Assembly: GCF_000186865.1 (NCBI RefSeq)
Contig: NW_008705562.1
Location: forward strand, 662,431 to 685,637
Source of the DNA: Aureococcus anophagefferens
Lineage: Eukaryota > Sar > Pelagophyceae > Pelagomonadales > Pelagomonadaceae
Reading direction: 5' to 3'
Length of the DNA stretch: 23,207 nt
The notes beneath the pieces were generated by a model. The model saw only the letters and a program-made list of their open reading frames with translations, searched no databases and was not told the DNA's origin. Below, piece after piece: positions 1-6,203 of this stretch (position 1 is its first letter; the number at the start of each line of letters is the position of its first letter). Both the position numbers and the translations under genes were made by a program.

Positions 1-1267
1 GTCGGCGGTCTGGTCCATGCNCGTCGCGCAGCGGAGCGCGTGGTTGTGGCGGCCGTCGACGGTGTCGACGAAGGACCCGCCCCGCATGGGCCGCTTCTCC
101 GCGGTGCCGCCCGCGCACCACTCCCAGACGTTGCCGAGCGCGTTGTAGATGCCGAAGGCGTTGGGCGCGTAGGCGTCGACGGGCCCCGGGCCGACGAAGC
201 CGTCGCGCGCCGAGTTCTCGTCGGGGAACTCGCCCTCCCACCTGAGCAGCAAAAGGGTGCGAAATTCCCAACTTCAAAGGCTCCTATCTCGGTCGTTTTC
301 CGCTCGTTTCGGCTGATTTTTGGACGAGCGATCATCTCTCGGAGCGCTCTCGAAGCGTGGGTGCTGTTTCCGAAACGCGCGCGCGCGGAACCTCACGTTG
401 AATCACCCTTTTGCTGCCCCGCCTCCCACGCGTTGAGCCGCGTCCACGGGTCGTGGTCCGCGTCGCCCCACGGGAAGGGCTCGTCCTCGAGGCCGCCGCG
501 CGCGGCCATCTCCCACTCGACCTCCGTCGGCAGCCGCCGGCCCGCCCACTTGCAGTACGCGCTCGCGTCGTTCCAGGAGATGTGCGTCGCCGGGTGGTCG
601 CCGCGGCCCCGGAGCGACGAGTCGGGCCCCTCGGGCTTGCGCCAGTACGCGCCGAAGACGCCCATCCACCAGGGCGACGCCTGGACGCGGCCCAGGCCGT
701 TCTTCGCGTCCGACTGGTTAATCGTCGCGTTCGACCTGCGGCGCGGCGCGTTTTCGGCGCGAGCGAGAGAGAAAAGAAGCGCGCGCGAGGCGCGATCGGA
801 GTCGCGCGCGACGCGAGGAGCGGCGCCGGCGCCGACGCCGTGAGCTCGAGGACGAAGGACCAGCGGAAGTTCTCCGCCTCCGTGAGGTACTGCGTGTCGC
901 GCACGAAGCGCTTGAACTGGTCGTTGGAGACCGCCGTGGGGTCGATGCGGAACGCGGGCACGCGGCGGTGGCTCGCGGCCTTGGCGCCGTCGCGGCTCAG
1001 GGAGCTCGGCCGCTTGTCCATGCCCGTCGCGCCGGCGATGGCGCCGAAGACGTCGTCGCCGAGGCTCTCCTTGAGGCTCTCGAGCTGCTCGCCCTCCTTG
1101 TCCTCGGGAGCAAAGTCCTTGGGCACGTCGTCGTCGGCGAAGGACGTGCCGAAGGTGAGCCAGCCGGCCTTGACCAGCACCTGCTCCGTGAGGGCCTTGT
1201 CCACGGGCGCCTTCACGGCGAAGACCGCGGCGACGAGCGGCGCGACGCGCAACACGGAGCAGACCAT
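1..1267 (-). CDS. Formylglycine-generating enzyme (FGE/SUMF1-type) homologue, 3' end cut by window edge
   Basis: The gene is on the minus strand with three exons visible: 1267..837, 735..430 and 241..1, the last running off the window. Conceptual splicing gives a continuous FGE-sulfatase domain. It begins with a [20 protein letters not shown] block and continues through [74 protein letters not shown] and GNVWEWC to GGSF. FGE oxidises the sulfatase active-site cysteine to formylglycine in the ER. The N terminus ([18 protein letters not shown]) looks like a signal peptide, which fits that location. An in-frame ATG at 1300 would add 11 residues. Intron 1 (836..736, 101 nt) is GT-AG and restores frame; intron 2 (429..242, 188 nt) is an introner. 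Oddity: of the two active-site cysteines only the second is seen (RCAT); the position five residues earlier is Asn. Base 21 is N, so one residue is unknown. Family assignment is strong; FGE activity is doubtful. Confidence 0.85.
242..421 (-). mobile_element. Introner element 1, forming intron 2 of the FGE-like gene
   Basis: A 180-bp insertion is flanked by perfect 8-bp direct repeats (cctcccac at 234-241 and 422-429; sense GTGGGAGG). Its ends are inverted repeats: sense GCAGCAAAAGGGTG near the 5' end and its exact complement CACCCTTTTGCTGC at the 3' end, plus looser outer bases. The intron donor GT is the first dinucleotide of the upstream target copy, and the acceptor CAG is the last three bases of the element. 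Removing 429..242 restores the uninterrupted codons for LNAWEGEF. The internal core (266-358) matches introner 3 at about 86 percent by hand count. It holds no coding capacity, so it is a non-autonomous element. Confidence 0.9.
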
Positions 1268-1358
1268 CGTCTGCGATCGATTTGTGGAGAGCGGCACCAT
1301 TCACCTCACGTATCGTATCTCCTCGAGATGGCTGCCCCGCCGTCGACCACGCATCATC
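1268..1358. promoter_or_regulatory. Short divergent intergenic region between FGE-like and MFS genes
   Basis: Only 91 bp separate the two divergent start codons (1267 minus, 1359 plus), or 58 bp if the FGE-like gene starts at 1300. Both promoters and both 5' untranslated regions must therefore lie here or overlap the coding ends. I see no TATA box. A bidirectional promoter is inferred from geometry only. Confidence 0.4.
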
Positions 1359-2936
1359 ATGGCCGACGACGCCGCGCCGCGGGCGACCTGGACTCGGCCC
1401 GTGCTGCGGCCCTGGCACTGGCTGCTCATCGCGTGCATCGACATCATCGGCCCCTTCAGCACGGACTCCTACATCCCGAACCTGCCGGAGATGGCCCGGG
1501 AGCTCGACGCGCCGACCTGGCTCGCGGGCCTGACGCTCCAGGCGAACTGGCTCGCCAAGGGTGTCGGCACGCTCGCCATCGGCCCCCTGTCGGACTCGCC
1601 GCGCGTCGGCCGGCGCGGCGCGCTCTTGGGCGCCTTCGTCTTCTACTGCGCGGGCACCGTCGGCTGCTCTTTGGTCGCGCGGAACCGCGGCGGCGCGTCC
1701 GCGCTCGTCGCGTTCTGTGTGCAAATCAAATCTTCAACTCGACTTCAATTGTGCTTCGAGAACTCGACGAGAGCAATCGATCCGTCCAAAAATCAGCCGA
1801 ATCGACTTCGATTTGACCGAGCTAGAGAATTTCACAAGTTTGGTCGGGAGGTCCCGAACCAGCGGTTGATTTGCACACAGGTCGCGTTCCGCGTCGTCCA
1901 GGGCCTGGGCGAGTCGGCGACGACGGTCTGCAGCGCCGTCGCCCGCGACGTGCTCGTGGACGTCGACGAGCGCATGCGCGTCATGGCCATCCTGGGGAGC
2001 CTCCGGCCCCTAGCGATCGTCGCCGCGCCGTCCGTCGGCGGCCTCGCGGGGTCGCTCTTCGGCTGGCGCTACGTCTTCCGGGCGCTGGCCGTCTGGGGCG
2101 CGCTCCTCTTTGTCGGGACGCTGGTGGTCCTCCCGGAGACGCGGCCGCCGGACGCCGCGGCGGCCGGCGGCGCGCCGGTCCCCGCCAAGGCCGGCGCGAA
2201 AAGCGGCTACGCGGTCGTCCTCGCGCGGCTCCGGCGCGGCGCGGCCGGGGCCGGCTCCGACGACGAGCGGTTCGCCGTCGCGGCGCTGCTCTACGTCAAC
2301 TTTGGCATGAGCGGCGTCATGTGCTTCCTGAGCAACATCGCGCCCTTGCTCGAGGTCCGCTACCGCGTCAAGACGGTCATGGCGTCGCTGCTCATCGGGT
2401 CGCTGCCCGCCGTCATCATCTTCACGAACGGGTCCCTGGCCTTCCTCATCGGCAAGCGCAAGGACCGGGGCGTCGCGCCGCCGAGCCCGGGCTACGTGCT
2501 CCGCGTCGCCCTCGCGATCCTCGCGGCCTCCGCGGCCTTCGACGTCGCCTGCGCCGCGGGGCCCCGGGCGCTCTTCCGCGAGGACTGGCCGCCCCTCCAC
2601 GGCGCCCTGGTCCTCTACCTCCTCGGCGAGTCCCTCGGCGCGGGGCCCTGCATGGCGGGCTTCATGCAGCCCTTCGGCGACCACGCGGGCGCGGCGTCCT
2701 CCGTCCAGCTCGTGAGCCGCACGGCCTTCTCGACGGCCTACGCCTTCGCCATCACCATCGTCGTCGGACGACGCGGCGTCTTCGGCCTCTTCTGCGCCCT
2801 CGCGGCGACGGCGTCGGGCTGCCAGCTCGCGCGCCTCTTCCTCCCGCGCCTCGCGCCGCCGCCGCCGCCCGACGGCTACACGACGCTCGGCGGCGACGAG
2901 GCCAAGGACGACGACCCGGCGGCGCCCGTCGTCTAA
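1359..2936 (+). CDS. MFS drug-exporter-like transporter, Bcr/CflA (DHA1) type
   Basis: The exons are 1359..1706 and 1881..2936, giving 467 residues, a usual length for a 12-helix MFS protein. The start is the ATG before [13 protein letters not shown]; the open frame further upstream has no family resemblance. The first helix region carries [12 protein letters not shown] (residues 34-45), typical of Bcr/CflA exporters. The loop after helix 2 carries the MFS motif [14 protein letters not shown] (75-88). Splicing creates [11 protein letters not shown], the family's RxxQG motif in helix 4, which the intron interrupts. Many hydrophobic segments follow and the tail is short and acidic ([13 protein letters not shown]). 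Bcr/CflA proteins export antibiotics, sulfonamides or small metabolites by proton antiport; the substrate here cannot be told. The intron is 174 nt, a multiple of three, so unspliced RNA stays open and a naive caller would include 58 false residues. Confidence 0.88.
   Translation: MADDAAPRATWTRPVLRPWHWLLIACIDIIGPFSTDSYIPNLPEMARELDAPTWLAGLTLQANWLAKGVGTLAIGPLSDSPRVGRRGALLGAFVFYCAGTVGCSLVARNRGGASALVAFCVQIKSSTRLQLCFENSTRAIDPSKNQPNRLRFDRAREFHKFGREVPNQRLICTQVAFRVVQGLGESATTVCSAVARDVLVDVDERMRVMAILGSLRPLAIVAAPSVGGLAGSLFGWRYVFRALAVWGALLFVGTLVVLPETRPPDAAAAGGAPVPAKAGAKSGYAVVLARLRRGAAGAGSDDERFAVAALLYVNFGMSGVMCFLSNIAPLLEVRYRVKTVMASLLIGSLPAVIIFTNGSLAFLIGKRKDRGVAPPSPGYVLRVALAILAASAAFDVACAAGPRALFREDWPPLHGALVLYLLGESLGAGPCMAGFMQPFGDHAGAASSVQLVSRTAFSTAYAFAITIVVGRRGVFGLFCALAATASGCQLARLFLPRLAPPPPPDGYTTLGGDEAKDDDPAAPVV
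1715..1880 (+). mobile_element. Introner element 2, forming the intron of the MFS gene
   Basis: A 166-bp unit has perfect 15-bp terminal inverted repeats (CTGTGTGCAAATCAA at 1715-1729 and its complement at 1866-1880). It is flanked by a perfect 8-bp target duplication, gtcgcgtt, at 1707-1714 and 1881-1888. The donor GT is the first two bases of the left target copy; the acceptor CAG is the right end of the element. Removing 1707..1880 restores the pre-insertion codons exactly. The core shares with introners 1 and 3 a CTTCGAGA block, CGTCCAAAAA, a GACCGAG block and AAGTTKGG, but is more diverged. It is lower in GC than the exons. Confidence 0.93.
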
Positions 2937-2956
2937 GCGGGACCCGCCGGGGCCGG

Positions 2957-3012
2957 GATGCTCCTCCAGCATCGGCGGATTCGTGCCTTGCATGTCGTCA
3001 TGTTGACGACAT
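2957..3012. other. Two small hairpins downstream of the MFS gene
   Basis: GATGCT (2957-2962) pairs with AGCATC (2968-2973) around a 5-nt loop. ATGTCGTCA (2992-3000) pairs perfectly with TGACGACAT (3004-3012) around a 3-nt loop. Both lie between the MFS stop and the kelch gene start. They may be 3' UTR structures or a dyad binding site; function is unknown. Confidence 0.4.
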
Positions 3013-3079
3013 CTTGTACCTCTGATTGCTGGGGCACCCCTGGACCGGCGCTGCCCCGCCGCCGCGCTCGACCGCAGGC

Positions 3080-4154
3080 ATGCCTCGCGAAACGGCGCGC
3101 TGGTTCGACGGCGCGTCCTTCGCGCCGGGGCCGGACATGGACAAGGTGCGCGTCTGGCTCGCCGCGGCGCAGCTCCACGGCCTCGTCTTCGTCTGGGGCG
3201 GCTTTCAGGGCGAGCGGGCGACGGAGGTGCTGAGCGCCGGCGTGACGGCGTTCCTCGGCGCCGGGCCGCCGACGATGGAGGAGCGCGACGGCGCCGCGGC
3301 GCTCGCGCTCGACGCCGACCGCGCGCTCGTCGTCGGCGGCTGGAAGCTGCGGTCGACGGAGCTGCTCCGCTTGGGCGACGACGACGACCTCAGGGTCGCG
3401 CGGGGCCCGGCGCTCGCGACGGACCGCTACAACTGCGCCGTCGTCGCCCTCGACGCGACGCGGATCCTCGTCGCCGGCGGCCTCGGCGGCGCCGGCGACG
3501 GCGGGGCCCTGCGGACGACGGAGATTCTCGACCTCGCAACGATGGCCTTCTCCCCGGGCCCGTCCATGGGCAGCGCGCGCGCGCACTTCGCCGCCGTGAA
3601 CCTCGGCGGCGGCCGCGTGCTCGTCGCCGGCGGCGAGGACGGCGAACGCGAGGGCGGCCTGGCATCGACGGAGATCCTCGACGTCGCGACGATGGCCTTC
3701 GAGCCGGGCCCGGCGATGAAGTTCCCGCGCTTCGGCCTGTCCCTGGCGCCCCTCGACGCGGCGCACGTCCTCGTCGTCGGCGGCATGACGGCGCGCGAGC
3801 CCGTGGACGAGGAGGCGAACCCGGAGGGCTGGGAGGCCGTGCAGATCGCGGCCCTCGACGAGACGGAGGCGCGTCGCGTCGGCGCGTCCTTTTCGTCCGA
3901 GCCGCCGCGCGTAGGTCCTCGACGTCGAGACGATGACGTTCGCGCCGGGCCCGCGGCTCCGCGTCGGCCGCTGCGGCTGCCTGGCGATCGCCCTCGAAGA
4001 AGGCCGCGTCTTGGTGGCCGGCGGCATGTCGGGCTTCGAGGGCCTCGCGTCGACGGAGCTGCTCGAGCGGCGGCCGGAGGGGGACGGCCACGACGACGCG
4101 GCGCCGGCGCCGGCGCCGGCCGCGGCGCCGGAGGGCGAGGCACCGCCGCTGTGA
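3080..4154 (+). CDS. Kelch-repeat beta-propeller protein
   Basis: The frame starts MPRETARWFDG and carries successive kelch-type blades. Each has a hydrophobic stretch ending in GG (ALVVGG, RILVAGG, RVLVAGG, HVLVVGG, RVLVAGG), followed by (S/T)TEILDVATMAF and PGP. Kelch propellers act as protein-interaction scaffolds or ubiquitin-ligase adaptors, and galactose oxidase shares the fold; no BTB, F-box or enzyme motif is visible. The frame breaks near 3870 and resumes at VLDVETMTFAPGP, so one intron is needed. The best fit to the repeat is an intron at 3869..3914 (46 nt, GC donor, TAG acceptor), giving ETEVLDVETM and 342 residues. A GT-AG alternative, 3839..3914 (76 nt), keeps frame but loses the repeat motif and gives 332 residues. 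The intron carries CCTTTTCGTCC near its 3' end. The C terminus is Ala/Pro-rich. Confidence 0.8.
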
Positions 4155-4418
4155 GGGGGACTAACGTGGCCTCCGCCGTCGGGACGCGGAGGGGCCGCGT
4201 CCGCGCCGGCGCGCAATCGACGCGGGCAAAGGCCGCCGCATTTCTCGAATGGCGGCCGCCAAACACCAGAGTCGCTATGGCGCACACGACTCCCGCCTTC
4301 AATTTTAACTTCAACCATCGATGCACGATGCCGATACTTGCTCCGTGCACTTGGTGATGGCTGCGTAAGGCCAGGCTAAGCCCTCTGCCAGGCTGCCCCG
4401 TCTCTTCCGCGCCGCGCG
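4155..4418. other. Intergenic stretch, no gene seen
   Basis: This holds the 3' flank of the kelch gene and the 5' flank of the next gene on the same strand. Around 4296-4320 the composition is locally AT-rich (an AATTTTAACTT stretch). I see no RNA gene, repeat or clear promoter element. Confidence 0.4.
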
Positions 4419-4898
4419 ATGACGGTCCGGAACGCGCGCGAGGACGACTACAGTGGGTGCTGCTACGCCGGGCGGCGGCCCTGCGGCGAGAGCTCCTACG
4501 CCTGGATGTGCGGCCTCGAGCAGCAGCTGCTGCCCGCGGCCGTCGAGGAGAAGCGGACGCGCAACGGCCACGCGCGGACGCGCGATGCGGGCGAGGAGGA
4601 CCACATGACGCGCCAGGCCTTCGCCATGCTCGCCGAGGGCGCCGGCGGCGCCGCGGCGCGCGTGCCCTCGGACGCGCTCGTCGAGCTCTGCTTCATCGTC
4701 ACGCGCGTGACGTACTCCGCGCGCGAGGTCCAGGCCGCGGCGATCGCGATCCACCCGAGCTACCGGGCCGAGGGTGCCGACGCGGCGTCCCGCCGACTTT
4801 GGTCGACCGATGGGACACACACCGTCGCTTTCGTAGGCCTCGACGCGGCGCAGTGCCAGCGGCTCGTCGACCAGCTCGAGACGCAGTCGTTCATGTAG
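4419..4898 (+). CDS. Small protein of unknown function
   Basis: An open frame of 159 codons starts ATG ACG GTC CGG. I do not recognise a family. The N-terminal third is rich in Cys and Gly (C14, C15, C22, C31). The middle is predicted helical (MTRQAFAMLAE, ALVELCFIVTRVTYSAREVQAAAIAI) and the protein ends DAAQCQRLVDQLETQSFM. Helix-loop spacing is faintly like a degenerate EF-hand pair, but no calcium loop is seen. A possible in-frame 63-nt GT-AG intron (4774..4836, acceptor TTTCGTAG) would remove 21 less protein-like residues and give 138. The gene converges on the next, with only 17 bp between stop codons, so the 3' UTRs must overlap. Confidence 0.6.
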   Translation: MTVRNAREDDYSGCCYAGRRPCGESSYAWMCGLEQQLLPAAVEEKRTRNGHARTRDAGEEDHMTRQAFAMLAEGAGGAAARVPSDALVELCFIVTRVTYSAREVQAAAIAIHPSYRAEGADAASRRLWSTDGTHTVAFVGLDAAQCQRLVDQLETQSFM

Positions 4899-4915
4899 GG
4901 GCCGCGCGCGTAAGC

Positions 4916-5893
4916 CTAGCGCCGCCGGAAGCCGCGGAGCCACGCGTCCGCGCCGTCGACGAGCTCGAGGGCGGCGCCCGTCGCCGCGAGCTCCGCGGCG
5001 ACGTCCGAGGCCGCGACGGGCCCGGACCGCGCCTCGTCGACGGCGAAGAGGAGCGCCTGGGACGCGCCGACGGGCGCGGCGCACTCGTAGAGGCCGTAGG
5101 TCGCGGGCAGCGCCGCCGCGAGCGCCGCGGCGTAGGCGTCCGCGCGGCCGAGGACGTTCGCGCCGACGACCGCGGGCGCCGCGGTCGCGAGGTCCCGGAG
5201 GAACGCCGGCGACGCGAAGACCGGCGGCGGCGCCGCGCCGCCGTCCTCCGCGTCGACGACGACGACGTCGAAGGCGCCGGGCGCCGCGGCGCCGCGGAGG
5301 AAGGCCGCGCCGCAGCCGCCGACGAGGTCGAGCGCGTCGCCCACACCAAAGAAATCGCGCGCGACGGCGCGGACCTCGCCGGCGGGCTCGACGACGTCGA
5401 CGGCGCCGCAGAAGCGCGCGCGGAGGAGCGCGGGCACGCCGCAGCCGCCGCCGCCGAGCACGCACGCGCGCCGCGGCTCGCCGCCGCGGCGCGAAATGCG
5501 CCAGAGGGGCGCGACGAGCGCGAGGCCGCCCGCCGCGGTGCCCAGGTCGCCGCGGAGCGGCGGCGGCGCCGGCGGCGCCGCGGGCCGGCCCGCGCCGTCG
5601 AGGCGGATCGACGACTGTACGAGCGACGGCCGCGCGTTGAAGAGGAGCCCGCGGACGCCCGCGGCGACGTCGTCGAGCACGGACACGTCGCGCGACCCGT
5701 AGGCGAAGCGCCAGCCCCGCGCGCGCCGGAGCTCCGCCTCGAAGGCCTCGAGCTCGCGCGCGTCGACGCCCCGCACGGCGTCGTAGGCCGCCGCGAAGGA
5801 CGGGAAGTCCGGCGGCGCGCCGAGCGCTGTGAGGCCCGTGCGCGGATGCACGCAGCTGTGGAGGCCCGCCAGGTAGCCGGCGCAGCGCGCCAT
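4916..5893 (-). CDS. METTL13/spermidine-synthase-like methyltransferase
   Basis: A single exon of 325 residues starts ATG GCG CGC TGC. A class I Rossmann methyltransferase domain fills the C-terminal half. Motif I is VLGGGGCGVPAL (145-156), the acidic end of strand 2 is VDVVEP (E169), and motif IV-like DVVVVDAED (209-217) follows. Before it, GLLFNARPSLVQSSIRL (82-98) resembles the strand preceding the domain in METTL13 and polyamine-synthase-like proteins. METTL13 methylates eEF1A; spermidine synthases transfer aminopropyl groups. The DAED resembles the METTL13-like group more than true spermidine synthase, so methyltransferase is the better call; the substrate is an inference. The start codon lies 3 bp from a 34-bp tandem array, so the 5' UTR must be short or run through the repeats. 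Confidence 0.72.
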   Translation of the reverse strand: MARCAGYLAGLHSCVHPRTGLTALGAPPDFPSFAAAYDAVRGVDARELEAFEAELRRARGWRFAYGSRDVSVLDDVAAGVRGLLFNARPSLVQSSIRLDGAGRPAAPPAPPPLRGDLGTAAGGLALVAPLWRISRRGGEPRRACVLGGGGCGVPALLRARFCGAVDVVEPAGEVRAVARDFFGVGDALDLVGGCGAAFLRGAAAPGAFDVVVVDAEDGGAAPPPVFASPAFLRDLATAAPAVVGANVLGRADAYAAALAAALPATYGLYECAAPVGASQALLFAVDEARSGPVAASDVAAELAATGAALELVDGADAWLRGFRRR

Positions 5894-5896
5894 CCA

Positions 5897-6108
5897 GCTA
5901 CTCTGCTACACGCAACTCGGCTGCACGCGTAGCTACTGTGCTCACGCAACTCGGCTGCACGCGTAGCTACTGTGCTCACGCAACTCGGCTGCACGCGTAG
6001 CTACTGTGCTCACGCAACTCGGCTGCACGCGTAGCTACTGTGCTCACGCAACTCGGCTGCACGCGTAGCTACTGTGCTCACGCAACTCGGCTGCACGCGT
6101 AGCTACTT
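5897..6108. repeat. 34-bp tandem repeat array (six units plus a partial)
   Basis: Units begin GCTACTGTGCTCACGCAACT and end in CTGCACGCGTA. Unit 1 (5897-5931) is a 35-bp variant. Units 2-6 (5932-5965, 5966-5999, 6000-6033, 6034-6067, 6068-6101) are identical by eye, and a seventh starts at 6102 and decays. Each junction forms the palindrome GTAGCTAC and each unit holds ACGCGT. The array sits between the divergent methyltransferase (start 5893) and coiled-coil (start 6204) genes. Near-perfect identity implies recent expansion or homogenisation. There are no spacers, so it is not a CRISPR array. Confidence 0.95.
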
Positions 6109-6203
6109 GCGAGCACCCATGCTGGCAATTTCGTCCCAGGTCGGTCGATCCGCAACATTGAACTACTGTAACCTCTCGTCACGCGTGCATTAGCGCGCTC
6201 TCC

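Noticed and set aside
736..836. FGE-like intron 1 as a fourth introner
   Set aside because: It lacks the shared core, matching ends and an 8-bp duplication; it looks like an ordinary 101-nt intron with a pyrimidine tract.
1707..1880. In-frame 58-residue insertion in the MFS protein
   Set aside because: It breaks a conserved transmembrane motif, has target duplications and inverted ends, and is better explained as a 174-nt intron.
5897..6108. CRISPR array
   Set aside because: The 34-bp repeats are directly adjacent with no unique spacers, and the DNA is eukaryotic.
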